The translations under genes were made by a program, and so were the position numbers. The notes beneath the pieces are model-generated. The model did no database searches. It saw nothing but the letters and a program-made list of their open reading frames with translations, and was not told the DNA's origin. Source: Pocillopora verrucosa (taxonomy: Eukaryota > Cnidaria > Anthozoa > Scleractinia > Pocilloporidae). From it: 64,000 nucleotides of DNA. The stretch spans positions 15,685,839 through 15,749,838 of the forward strand of contig NC_089320.1 in assembly GCF_036669915.1 (NCBI RefSeq). Direction: 5' to 3'. Of the stretch, positions 1 through 11,633 are shown piece by piece; within the stretch, counting starts at the first letter, position 1, and each line of letters starts with the position of its first letter.

Positions 1-894
1 TTATTGGAAATGAAAATTTCTGACTTGGGATAGTTTCCTTTGAAACTTGAAGTTCACTCTGCTTGCATCCACCAAATTTGCTTTTGCCTTTTGCTTGCCA
101 AGCCATTCCAGTCAACAGTATTGATGAGTACATTGCTTAATTGATTCACTGATAACTTTATGTATTCATGTTTAAAAATTCCTTTAGCGAGATTTACGTC
201 TAAAACATCTAATTCTGCCTTGCTAATCTAAATAATGAATTAAGATAAAACCTATTATGTCTTGCGGCTGCTTTTCAATTGTGCTGTGTCTCATTTGGAG
301 CTGTGGTGTCATAGTTTGCTTTTAAATTTATTTAAGGAAGCTACAGTATACAGATCTTGGGACAGCACTTTTGTCAGAGAAACTTCTTCTAAACTAATTG
401 ATTTGGGCTGTGGAAGAGCCAATTTGTGTTTTGAATTCCTCAATTGGTAATAAGACTGAGTTATTTTGAAATACAAATCAAGATATTAGATATTAGATAT
501 TAGATATTAGGGAGTCATTTTTGTAGATTCTTGTTCATCATAATGGATGGAGCTACTACCCTGTAATGATTGAGTTTTTGCCAACCTAGTGCCTGGAATA
601 ACTTATTGATATCATTACCTTTGCTTGCAAGCATTAGAATATGAGCTACAAGATTTTGGAGCTTCTGCAGCTTTTCAGGAAATTAAGGCAAATACTGCAG
701 TTGCCCCAAACAACATCGTGGCAACGAAAATGTGGTGGGTTTAAACAATTGTACATATTCAGTAATGTATTATAAGGAATAAGATGCCATATGCTTTTGA
801 TTGCACCCAAAGCAGAGCCAATGTTTTTACAGATGCTCTGTGTATGACTTTCCTAGTGTAAGTTTTTGATCAATACAATAAGAACAATATTTGA
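1..894. other. No gene seen (5' flank or intron of the MGST3-like gene)
   Basis: AT-rich sequence without a supportable exon. The missing 5' exon(s) of the MGST3-like gene, which should encode about 50 residues with the first membrane segment, were looked for here and not found. They probably lie left of the window. The only local structure is a short 7-bp tandem repeat (unit ATATTAG, about 4 copies) near 482-509. Confidence 0.5.
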
Positions 895-1305
895 TATTTA
901 TATTGTGCATTTTCTTTTAAAAGCAATCAAAGGCACATTACAAACATTACAATAAATACAAAATAAGAACCTATTTACAATCACCATAAAATCAAAGACA
1001 AAAACTACACTATTACAATTGGCTATAAGAAAAGTATATAAAAATCTAGATATAAACTAATTTTACTAACAAAATGCCTTGCTGAATAAAAATGTCTTAA
1101 GTTTTTGTTTAAAATCTCTTTTGGTGCAAGCAGATTTAATGCTTATGGGAAGACTGTTGCAAAGCTGCTGGGCTGCTGCCATGAAGCATCAATCCCCCAT
1201 GGTAGCTTTTGTGAAATGCTTTGGGGTGCTCAGAAGAATTCCTTCATTATTTTGCTGTAAATCATAATGGGATGGTGTTAAAAAAAAATTAAATCATTGA
1301 GATAT
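895..1305 (-). mobile_element. 5'-truncated LINE (CR1/L2-like), 3' end only
   Basis: Read on the minus strand, this encodes the last part of a non-LTR reverse transcriptase ORF: a run resembling STPKH-TKA-MGD, then FMAAAQQL-SLPI-IRSA, then FKQKL-TFLFSKAF before the stop. This is the usual C-terminal signature of CR1/L2-type LINEs. The frame is broken. The same sequence recurs at 2308-2690 and 3710-3959 with high identity, so it is one repeat family. Downstream in LINE orientation is an AT-rich 3' UTR rich in ACATTACA-like repeats. Confidence 0.75.
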
Positions 1306-1308
1306 TTA

Positions 1309-2308
1309 TCAAAGAATACCCATGGCCAACTTGTGGTAGAAATCAAGAAATGAAACATGTTTGTGAACTTGCAATTAGTGGTCTTGATGAATCATTTAAG
1401 GTTGCTCTTGTGGTGCAAAGCCAATGCTTTATTTGTCCACTTTTCCACACAAAAATATTGGTGGACGAGGCTAGGTTGAGTGAGATAATATATTGTTTAT
1501 GCAAACTTTGCCATGGCAGGCATAACTGAGTAGGAAGCAGGTAGAATTTCAGTATTTTTCTGTTCATTGTTGTGCCTAATCTTTTATACAATTTCAAAGA
1601 TCAAAGTTGTTATTACTTTCAATAAAGGATGAATGTTACAAAGTAAAATCACCAACAAATGGGTGACATATTGCTTGTGTTCCATGAGTGATATAATGAT
1701 TATTACACAATAATTTGTAGTATATTAGGAGCACAAACATAGCAGTTGCATCTTCACTCCCATGACATAACTTGCAATCTTAATTGAGTACACTAGTTGT
1801 TTTATTTATAAAAATGTTGACCATGTTACTTTATCTTTGAAATGGGTGAAGTAGTTAGCAATCATTGTGTGGGTTTGCTTAACCAACACAAAATCAATAT
1901 GATATCAAGTGGACAAAAGATGATAATAAAGAAATATATCCAAAGGGGATCAATAGTTGATCCAATACCAAATTCTCGAAATCAACATCTTAAGAGCTGT
2001 ATGGTAGACAGTAAGGAGACTTACTAATAAGATATTGGGAGTGAAAGGGTTAATACTCCCAATACAGAGGAGATATAGCAGTTTTCTTACAAGGACTGTC
2101 ACGTTAGTATCTTGCACATTCTCAGTTTATTCCTGTATTGGATTGTTACATTAGTGTCTCGCACATTGTTAGTTTATTCCTGTAATGAATTGTTCCGTTA
2201 GTGTCTTGCCCGTTCTCAGTTTTCTCCTGTAATGAATTGTTATGTTGGTGTCTCATGCATTCTCAGTTTTCTTTGGAAATGGATTGTTACATTAGTGTCT
2301 TGTGCATT
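1309..2308. repeat. Composite repeat module, copy 1, with short minisatellite tail
   Basis: Nearly the same sequence as 10856-11633 for about 780 bp, in the same orientation, followed by about 4.5 units (2092-2308) of the 47-48 bp minisatellite that forms the large array at 11634-15232. Similarity to copy 2 begins abruptly at TCAAAGAATACCC in both copies, each preceded by A. The right edge is abrupt at the junction with the next LINE fragment. The part near 1842-2058 is itself related to a ~200 bp interspersed repeat ending in AGGGTTAA (see 23230-23430). No long ORF is present. The 61-codon frame around 1842 is a repeat shadow. Confidence 0.8.
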
Positions 2309-3240
2309 CAAACATTACAATAAATACAAAATAAGAACTTATTTACATCACTATAAAATCAAGGACAAAAACTACACTATTACAATTGGCTATAAGAAAA
2401 GTAAATAAAAAATCTAAATATAAACTAATTTTACTAACAAAATGCCTTGCTGAATAAAAATGTAATAAGTTTTTGTTTAAAATCTCTTTTGGTGCTAGCA
2501 GATCTAATGCTTATGGGAAGACTTTTGCAAAGCTGCTGGGCTGCTGCCATGAAGCATCCATCCCCCATGGTAGCTTTCGTGAAATGCTTTGGGGTGCTCT
2601 TAAGAATGCCCTCATTATTTTGCTGTAAATCATTATGGGATGGTGGTAAAACAGAAATTAAATCATAGAGATTTTTAGGAGCTGAGCCTTGGAGTACTTT
2701 AAAAGTGATCAAAAGGATTTTAAACTTGATACATAGGTGGATAGGTAATCAGTGACGCTGTTGAAAGAGCACTGTAATATGACAGTGTATCGGTGTGCAG
2801 AAGATCAAATGTGCACAGGCATTCATGACACTGAGTTTTTGCATGTGATTGTCGGGAACTCCATAGAGGAGACTATTACAATAGTCTAACAGACTGGTTA
2901 GAAATGCATGAATCAGTTTCTTAGTACATTCACTTGTAAGGTATTTCCGTATGTGATGGTAATTATACAGATAAAAGAATGCAGTACCACAGGTCTTTAT
3001 TATATGTGTTGCCATATCCATAAGCGAGTCAAACCAGGAGCCTGGATTTTTTGCTGAGTATATGGGAATTACATCAATGTGTCAACCTTAGTACCACTAA
3101 AAGACACTTTAGATAGCTACTTGCTCATGCTGATCACCATAAACTCAGTTTTATCAGCATTCAACATCAAATTATCACTAATCATCCATGAATGAACATC
3201 AGTGTTACATTTCTTCTCAACTACAACTGTATAACTATCT
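2308..3240 (-). mobile_element. LINE fragment (CR1/L2-like), C-terminal half of reverse transcriptase
   Basis: On the minus strand this carries recognisable late-RT segments in order: SWMISDNLMLNADKTEF (about 3150-3200), then a frame with AFLTSLLDYCNSLLYG (about 2830-2920), then the C-terminal DLISVLPPS...FMAAAQQL segment (2434-2712). Stops and frameshifts separate them, so it is a dead, 5'-truncated copy. It belongs to the same family as 895-1305 and 3710-3959. Its 3' end abuts the last minisatellite unit of the composite module. Confidence 0.8.
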
Positions 3241-3630
3241 AGAACGAGGGCTTCTTTTTTGACACCATAAACGGGAATGATTTCATTGGTTCAGAGGCTG
3301 GAAACAAAGAAAAATAGGTTTCCTCCCCTGAAGGAAAAATCAATAGTTATTGCAAGCACTGGAAGCTTCCAGTATTTTGGTTGCCATGGCAAGTCAAAAA
3401 AAAAAATTAGAATTTACATTTGATGTCGAAGTTGTAAATGTGGGAACCTTTGGTGGTTCTGTGGTACAAGTTAATATTTTTATTGCTCAGTTTTGTTATC
3501 TATAACACATGTTCAAACTTCAATGTAAGACATACGTCCTTTTCCCTGTCCTTTTCTGTTGTTATTTAGTATTTTTTTTTCAATGACTAAAATTTTATTG
3601 GTGTCAACCTTTTTATGATTTGAGGTTGTT

Positions 3631-4038
3631 AAATAAGGAGTTTGAAAAAAAGCTGAGTTTGAAGCCTTGCTTTATTTGGTGGACTAGGAAAATCTGACAT
3701 CAAGACTGTACATAAAAATCTAAATATAAACTAATTTTACAAACAAAATGTCTTGCTGAATAAAAATGTCTTAAGTTTCTGTTTAAAATCTGTTTTGGTG
3801 CAAGCAGATGTAATGCTTATGGGAAGACTGTTGCAAAGCTGCAGGGCTGCTGCCATGAAGCATCAATCCCCCATGGTAGCTTTTGTGAAATGCTTTGGGG
3901 TGCTCAGAAGAATTTCCTCATTATTTCACTGTAAATCATAATGGGATGGTGGTGAAGTAAAATAAGGAGTTTGAAAAGAAGCTGAGTCTGAAGCCTTGCT
4001 TTATTTGGTGGTGTAAGAAAAGCTGACATCAAGACTGT
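3631..4038 (-). mobile_element. Short LINE fragment flanked by 79-bp direct repeats
   Basis: A 250-bp LINE 3' fragment (3710-3959, same family as 895-1305) sits between two direct repeats, 3631-3709 and 3960-4038. Both begin AAATAAGGAGTTTG and end CATCAAGACTGT. I count about 6 differences in 79 aligned bases. The arrangement looks like an insertion with a long target-site duplication, or a local duplication that bracketed an older fragment. Confidence 0.75.
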
Positions 4039-4229
4039 TGATGTTGAAGGTATCTTTTCCTCATGACTAGGAAGCATGTAAATGTACCTGTAACAAATTC
4101 AAATTAATTATTGTCCCCCTCAAGTCACATATAAATCTTGGTGCTTCTACTGAATAGCCATTTAATCTATATTGTATGAGAAGAAAATCACATCATTTTT
4201 TAAATGCATGTATACTTTTCCTTCAACAG

Positions 4230-7200
4230 TACCCTAAGATGTATGATGACAGCAAGCCTATTTTCAATTGCTATCAAAGGGCACACCTGAACACGTGAGT
4301 GTGTACCCAACTTCTCACTGAAACTTGTGGAAGTGTTAGTAAGACTTCAACTGAATACATACATACATACATGACCTTTATTTAAGTGTCTAATCGTTCT
4401 AGTGCCTATTGGCACTAATTGGGGACACCTTTAAGACTAAAAAATCTAATTAAAAACTATGAATCTTAAAAGCAGGAAAATAACATTAAAACACACTTTA
4501 AAACTAAGTTACAATTTTACTCTATAACACTTTGAAGCAGGGTGCTGAATTCACAATGTAATATATGAGCTCGGATACTAAAAATGAATATGTAAAAATA
4601 TGTGTACGTCAAGTTAACCTAAGCATAAGTGACATTCACTCCCACATCCTTTGAGAAATGATGTTACATCCTTCTTACGTATAGTTGTCCTAAAAGTTGC
4701 CAAAGTTCCAATATTTCTCTCTTCCTTGCTTGATTTTGACCACAATAATTGTGGTCCAAGAAATCTAAGGGAATGTCTTCCATAAGTAACACTTTTAAAC
4801 CGAGGTAAGACAAAATCTGCATTTCTTAGGTTGTATCCCTTATTATTAGTATTCTCATCGTTGATATTAAAAATGTTTGCAATTTCGTTCGTTGTTAATT
4901 TGTTTTTAACTTTAAACATCAAAATTAGTATATCCTGCAACCTCCTATTTTGCAAAGTAGTTAATTTAGCTCTTTTTAGTAAGGCGTCATAACTTTCGTC
5001 AGTAGTATAATACACTAATCTTAAGGCTCTTTCTTGTAGACGCTCCAATTTACGATTATCAGATGCCGTGCAAAAATGCCACACTAGGTGGCAATAAGTA
5101 AGGTGTGGCATGATAGCTGATTTGTACAAAAGTAACTTGGCATTTACTGGGATAAGATTTTTAAGCCTTCTTAAAACTCCGATCTTACCGGCAACTTTCT
5201 TACATACACTACGTAAATGATCTTTAAAGTTTAGGTTTTCGTCTAGGGTTACACCTAGGATCTTGATGGGTTGTGACTGTTCAACTCTTTCGCCACTTAT
5301 ATCCAGATCAGTGTTCCTTTCATCTTTTGGATTTCCCAAAACCATAGCTTGGTATTTATCGCAATTGACCTTTAAAAGATTATCTTGATACCATTTAGTC
5401 ATCTTCTCTCCATTGTCCACCAGTATCTTCTCCACTCTTTTCATTGTTTCATGTGCTACAAAGACCTGATGGTCATCCGCATACATCGAGACATTGGCAT
5501 CTGATATTATGTTAGGCAAACCGTTCTGGAAAATATTCCACATAAGTGGTCCAAATGTGCTTCCCTGTGGACATCCTCTCTTCATCACAACCCAGTTGCT
5601 TATTACACAACCTATCCTTACTCTATTCTCTCTTCTCTGAAAATATGATCGTATGAGCTGTATGGCTTTGTCAGAGAAATTGTAGGCTTGCAGTTTATTT
5701 AAGAGTAACTGAGAGCTAAGAGAGTCAAAAGCCTTGCTCATATCCGATGACAATATACCGACAATTCTCTTGCTGTCTAGTTCTGCTCTCCATGTTTTGG
5801 TCAGCGTTATCAGCGTGGTCTCACAGCTATTCTTTGTACGATAGGCAGTGATAGCATCACTGAGTCTGTCATCCATAAATTTACTGACTTGTTGGCCCAG
5901 CAATATTTCATAGACTTTATTTATGCATGACAGCACTGTGATAGGTCTATAGTTTGTATCCCTTTGTTTATCATCCTTTTTATGTACCGGTATCCATTCT
6001 CCACGCTTGAGCTTTGCTATCCATTCTCCATTTCTAATTGCTTGGTTAAAAATCACAGCAAGAGACAAAGCTAACTCAGTGGCACCTACTTGAATGAGAA
6101 TGAGAGTGCTCTTGTAAAATATGCTTTGGTTAAAATTTTTTCCTGCGTGGAACTTTTTCAAAATAGTTTGATTTTATATTTTTCTCTGTTTTTGTGATTT
6201 AATGATGGATTTAAGATAATGAAAAATGAAAATTCAATTAGTTTGAAACATTTTAAACCTAGGCAAAATGGGTGACAAAATTTCCCCATTGTCTTATCAT
6301 CATAAATTTTCAAGGTATTTATGACCTATGCAGAGCTATCTGTCACCCTATAGTACACTCCATAGATTGGTCAACATGCTATGTCAAGCAGTTTAGACTG
6401 GCAATGAGAAGGAAAAAATTAAATGGCTTGTCTGGCTGGTTGTGCAATAACTCAGAAAATCTGCCTTTCAAAACGAGTCATAATTTTTTTGATCATCTGA
6501 ACACTCGATTGTTTCTTCCCATGTTAAGTGTAATTTGCTCCAGTAGTGAAGATTTCCTTTTGCACACTTTTCTCCAAATAAACTTATATGCATACTTATC
6601 ATAGCCATTACAATTTCTTCAAATGCATTTGGTGTATTAGCTGCTTTATTTTTCACTTATCATTCTGTACAGTTGTAATTGGTCAGTGTAATTGGATAGT
6701 TGGCTGTGATTGGACACCTGAAATTGGACATATGAAGCAGCCTCTCATACTAAGTCCTCTCAGCTAAATCTACCAATCACAGAATTGATCACAATAACCA
6801 TAGAAACAATCACTTATCCTGAAAAAAAACAACAAACAAACAAACCGGGGAAAGTTCCAAAATGGAGGAATTTTTAACTTTACACATTTCCTCTACCCAA
6901 TATGTTTGTCCTAAGTGTATTTGTTTGTTTTTTTGTAATGGTTATGATTAATTGGTAACAGGATTTTGTGTCACCCAATTCTGTCTGTAATCATACTCAT
7001 GATTGACAAATTGGACTCCCACTTTGCAGTTGTCTGATTTTGTTAATGACTTGTATGATTATAGACAGAAGTGGACTCCACTTGGTCCTATTACCATTAT
7101 TAAAACTGCTATTACTGCTGCAACTTTCTCTTGTATCATGCATTTTTGTCCACATAGTTCAAAATAACAATTCCAAAAATCCATTAAGAAAGTTTTACAT

Positions 7201-8410
7201 GCTGTACAGTTGTTCACTGGAAGGTGATTCTTAAGTAAGAGATGTTTGATGAATTATTATTTGTTCTCTTGCACTTGTCATTTATTTATTTCAATTCAGT
7301 TTTGAATATCAGGCCCCATTTGTGCAGTGCATTGCAGGATGTGCAGTGCAGTGTAACACTAGGAAATTGCCTTGGTTATTCAGAACACATACCTGGAGAT
7401 TTTAAAACAAATTTTACACTTTAAAACATTTCATTTCATTCTTTACTCTAGGGTTGAAGTTTATCCCCAGTTCTTGCTTTTTCTGTTGCTTGGAGGATTG
7501 GAACATCCCGTAAGTTTAGAAATCATTATTTGTTCGGGAACACTAGAATGAAATATTTGGTAGGGTAAATTGACAGGGGTAGTCCAGATTAAAGTTGAAG
7601 GACCCAGTAAATGCAATTTTTTTTTCTACTATGAATTGGAATAAAAATATATATTTAAATTAAAAATACTTGTTTAGTTACCATCTGATATGGGTAGCAT
7701 ACCCTTTTATCACTGTTTGTCTATGAATGATATAACATTAACAGAAAATGTCACCAGCAAAACAAAAAATACTGGTACGTTCTTTGAAATAAGGCAACCA
7801 TGCTCTAATTTCGTTATTTGTTATTTTTGTAGGTGTTAACTTCTGCAGCAGGACTTGTCTGGATTGTGAGTAGATTCTTCTATGCCCATGGATACTACAC
7901 TGGAGGCAAGTAATACATTGTAATGTTAAATTTCTAACTTGCAGCACTGGTGTACTGAAAACGGCAATCCTTGAAGAAACCACTTGCAAAGAAGTTATCA
8001 TGGTATATTTAGTCAAATTAATGGGCTGTATGTTCATGGATAAGTGGATTTCCCTTCCTTAATCCTGGAGCCACATTTGCTTCCCAAAATATTTTAAATG
8101 GAGTTGTGAGGCGATATGAGAGTGACAGGAAATGCAATGAAACATGGAAATACTCTAATGCCTCATTACGATACATTGCAGAAAAGGAAAAATATGAAAA
8201 TTATTGAAAATTGTAATTATTTCTTACAATGAATGTAAATGGAATAGGGTGCCTTTATTCCTTTGTTCCAGTTGTGGGATCTTGTTAACCTTGCTGTGTT
8301 TTATTTCAGATCCCGAGAAGCGCATGCGTGGTAGCTTTGGTTACTTGGGTTTCTTCACCATGCTTGGATGCACTGTCAAGCTGGGACTTCGCTTGCTGGG
8401 TTATTTCTAA
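4230..8410 (+). CDS. MGST3: Microsomal glutathione S-transferase 3-like protein (MAPEG family), 3' exons
   Basis: Four exons are supported: 4230-4294, 7452-7509, 7833-7905 and 8310-8410, encoding about 98 codons to the TAA at 8408-8410. The product is an integral membrane MAPEG-superfamily enzyme. MGST3 relatives in the ER membrane conjugate glutathione to leukotriene A4 and reduce lipid hydroperoxides. Visible family signatures are FNCYQRAHLNT in the first exon, VEVYPQFLLFLLLGG at the second, FFYAHGYYTG at the third, and DPEKRMRG-SFGYLGFF in the last. About 50 N-terminal residues are missing, presumably in exons left of the window. All junctions keep frame: phases are 2, 0 and 1, and the first exon enters in phase 0. 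The intron 7906-8309 uses a GC donor. The first visible intron (4295-7451) hosts a 1.8 kb antisense LINE. A possible AATAAA polyadenylation signal is at 8713-8718. Confidence 0.9.
4354..6165 (-). mobile_element. Non-LTR retrotransposon with reverse transcriptase ORF, 5'-truncated
   Basis: A 515-codon ORF (6161 down to 4614) encodes most of a non-LTR reverse transcriptase. It shows WIPVHKKDD-NYRPI (fingers), DMSKAFDSL (motif A), GCPQGSTFGPLMW (motif B) and the catalytic YADD box in SMYADDHQVF. The thumb/C-terminal region has LGVTLDENLNFKDHL and PHLTYCHLVWH, with a Cys-rich end, C-x3-C-x2-C. The endonuclease domain is absent, so the copy is 5'-truncated, yet its RT frame is intact over more than 500 codons. 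This implies a young insertion. The 3' end finishes in a TACA/TGTA microsatellite (4354-4373). It lies antisense inside an intron of the MGST3-like gene. Affinity to the CR1/Jockey group is inferred from motif style only and differs from the family at 2308-3240. Confidence 0.9.
7906..8309 (+). other. GC-AG intron in the MGST3-like gene
   Basis: The donor reads GGAG|GCAAGT and the acceptor TTTCAG|ATCCC. Only the GC donor gives the expected residues (YYTG then DPEKRMRG). The next GT, four bases on, breaks the frame. The GCAAGT context matches the strong consensus usual for GC donors. Confidence 0.8.
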
Positions 8411-10249
8411 ACCAGTGTATCACCCTCAAGAACATATATCATACTACATTCGTTTCCTGACTCGCCTGTTTGTTTCACCAGAACAATTCAACCACTATAG
8501 ATAATCCCCACAATGAAATGAATACTTGTATTTTTTTATTAGTAGGAATTCGTAGGTCTTCAATTGTATTCAATTAGCACCAGATTAGTTAGCTTTTTTA
8601 CAATTTTTGTATTTCTGATTTAAACTAGATAGTAAACGTACAATGTAAACTTAAGAAATCATCAAACCAATGAATAATTTAGGTTTAAGAAACCATCAAT
8701 GCAAACCAATGAAATAAAGTAGACAGATCTACCGGTAATGATTGCCTCATTTTGAAATACAAAAGAAGCGAAGACTTCAATCGAAAGGCGCGGTGGCTAA
8801 GCGTGTTTTTTCGTTTTTTGTTTTTTAAAGAGAAGTGACTGTTTGAGTAGTACCTAAGCTCCAGGCCAAAAAAACCCTACCTCAGCTAAGGTTTGATATC
8901 CACCAGAGTGAGGAACATGGAGTCCAGTTAATTTATACGGAGAAAACCAAACAAATGTTTAAATCACTATGTGTTCTGTAAGTTTTCCATATGACAGGGC
9001 ACTAATGGTGCAATTGAGACTTGTTAAACCAAAGTCAAAGTCATTAAACAGCCAATCAAAAATCTCGAGGGCACGAAGGTATGGCAGATGTTAAAAAAAA
9101 AATGAAAAAAAGGAGGAGTTTGCAAGCCTTACGAGGTAGTCTGTTTCCAAAATAAGCTCACCGAAGTTACCCATTCTTTGCAAGACAAAAATGGTGTTTC
9201 AATTTTTCTATAAATGGTTATAAAGAAATTAAACAGTAAGTATCCAGCTGTCTATGGGAAGATTGAATAACCAATCTTAAAAAACAGGCAACGGCTTTTT
9301 TGCAGGTTGTTTCGTGTTCCCTTTTAGATCCTCCTGGGTCTCTAGACTAGATAACTTCGTGTGTTTTGTTGAGTACCTTTTTGGTGTCAACTGAACTTCC
9401 CTGTGCACGGCATTGCCTATGTTACCCAGACATGATGCAGAACTAACTTCTCGCGTTTTCAATTTTTATTACTCTGGTCGGCCAATAGGTGACGAAAAAA
9501 GACTTAAGTTACGAGCTTCAGAGTTTTGTCTTGATGCAACAGCAAATTAGGGGGTCTAGGCTAAGAAATTTCTCTCTGCCTTTCCTGCTTTTATACCAAT
9601 ACCTCCCCCCATTGGATTTAATTTTTTCGGCTCAATATGGAAGTTGCTTAACCATCCACCCTCTCTCGAACTCATCAAAGACGGAAATGGCTCATAAATT
9701 TCGCAATTCCCATAACTCTTTGCAAGTTTTGACTGCGGCGGCCATGTGATGCCAAATGGAGATTCTTCAACCGAATTACTACTTTTGCTGAGGTTTGCTA
9801 TTTACTTTTAGCGCCCCAAAATACTTCTTTGTTTGTGTTTAACCTTAGATTACATTACTTTAAGGTTGAATTGAAAAACACTAAGTATACCAGTGCACCA
9901 ACCTCCACCAACGATGAGTCTGGATGACTGGATGACCTCAACCAGAAAGACTTAATTGTGCCCGTCTAACTCGGTAAGGTTTACACATTTTTATAACATT
10001 TAGTTCAATGCTGTGTATACCGTTAGTTAAGATTATCAGTGATCTATTTTAGATAAGCTCTGAAAGTACTATTACACGAGTCATAAATTTGTCAATATTT
10101 AAAGAAATTATCCGCCATATTTGAACACTACACACGAAATCATAAACGAAAACACACAAATAAACCCACCATGTTTAAATTCAATAAATCTGACATAACA
10201 AAGTTACTGGTTGTTTGACTGAATTACAAACAATATGATTGAATAAATG
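8411..10249. other. Intergenic; no gene seen
   Basis: 3' UTR of the MGST3-like gene (to about 8730) followed by AT-rich sequence. Short open frames near 9277-9462 and 9489-9749 show no protein-like features. A CpG-containing GCGGCGGCCATG stretch near 9735 resembles a YY1-type promoter element, but no coding exon could be attached to it. Confidence 0.5.
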
Positions 10250-10850
10250 ACTGTTTTACTGATAGTTTGATTGAATGATTGAATTAAATAATTACTAACT
10301 GACTACTTCAGGTATGATGTGATGGGTATTTAACAAATAGATTCTATGGGTGTGTGGGTCTGTTCTGTTATAGATCACAGATGATGTCAAAATATGGTAA
10401 GAACAAAAGAGTGACATGCAAGGTGCCGGCCTGAGAGTGTCACTGATATTCCTACCACATTTTGAATGACTGAATAACTTCCTGACTGATTTAATGTATG
10501 ATGAAATTATTGAATAACTTACTGATTGACTTAATGTATGATGAAATGATTGAATGACTGACCAACTTACTGACTGACTTAATGCATGATGAAATAACTA
10601 AATAACTTACTGACTAACTTAATGTATGATGAAATGACCAAATGACTGAATAACTGACCTAATCTATGATGAAATGACTGAATAACTCACTGACTGACTT
10701 AATGAATGATGAATTAACTGAATGACTGTAGATTGGAAGTCTGACTGGGTGGCTTTGACCAACTGCCTGACTGAAATTGATATGGAATGACTGGCTGACT
10801 ATATATTTTTGAGTAAATGACCATTGACTGACTGCCAGATGGAGCTACTT
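10250..10850. repeat. Degenerate GACT/TGAA tandem repeat
   Basis: An imprecise array built on TGACTGAC and TGAATGAC tetranucleotide themes, with a higher-order unit containing TTAATGTATGATGAAAT that recurs at least five times between 10490 and 10715. It is the reverse-complement theme of the CAGT array at 23990-25910. No coding content. Confidence 0.75.
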
Positions 10851-10855
10851 TTTAA

Positions 10856-11633
10856 TCAAAGAATACCCATGGCCACCTTGCGGTAGAAATCAAGAAATGA
10901 AACATGTTTGTGAACTTGCAATTAGTGGTCTTGAGGAATCATTTAAAGTTGCTCTTATGGTGCAAAGCCAATGCTTTATTTGTCCACTTTTCCACACAAA
11001 AATATTGGTGGATGAGGCTAGGTTGAGTGAGATAATTGTTTATGCAAACTTTGCTATGGCAGGCATAACTGGGTAGGAAGCAGGTAGAATTTCAGTATTT
11101 TTCTGTTCGTTTTCATGCCTAATCTTTTATGCAATTTCAATGATCAGGGTTGTTATTACTTTCAGTAAGGGATGAATGTTACAAAGTAAAATCACCAACA
11201 AATGGGTGACATATTGCTTGTGTTCCATGAGTGATATAATGATTATTACACAATGATTTGTAGTATATTAGGAGCACAAGCATAGCAATTGCATATTCAC
11301 TCCTATAACATAACTTGCAATCTTAATTGAGTACACTAGTTGTTTTATTTATAAAAATGTTGACCATGTTACTTTATCTTTGAAATGGGTGAAGTGGTTA
11401 GCAATCGTTGTGTGGGTTTGCTTAACCAACACAAAATCAGTATGATATCAAGTGGACAAAAGATGATAATAAAGAAATATATCCAAAGGGGATCAATAGT
11501 TGATCCAAAACCAAATTCTCGAAATCAACATCTTAAGAGCTGCATGGTAGACAGTAAGGAGACTTGCTAATAAGATCTTGGGAGTGAAAGGGTTAATACT
11601 CCCAATACAGAGGAGATATGGCAGTTTTCTTAC
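10856..11633. repeat. Composite repeat module, copy 2
   Basis: Direct copy of 1309-2091 with scattered substitutions and small indels, leading without a break into the large minisatellite array. The left edge is the same TCAAAGAATACCC boundary as in copy 1, here preceded by the degenerate GACT repeat. No coding potential. Confidence 0.8.
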
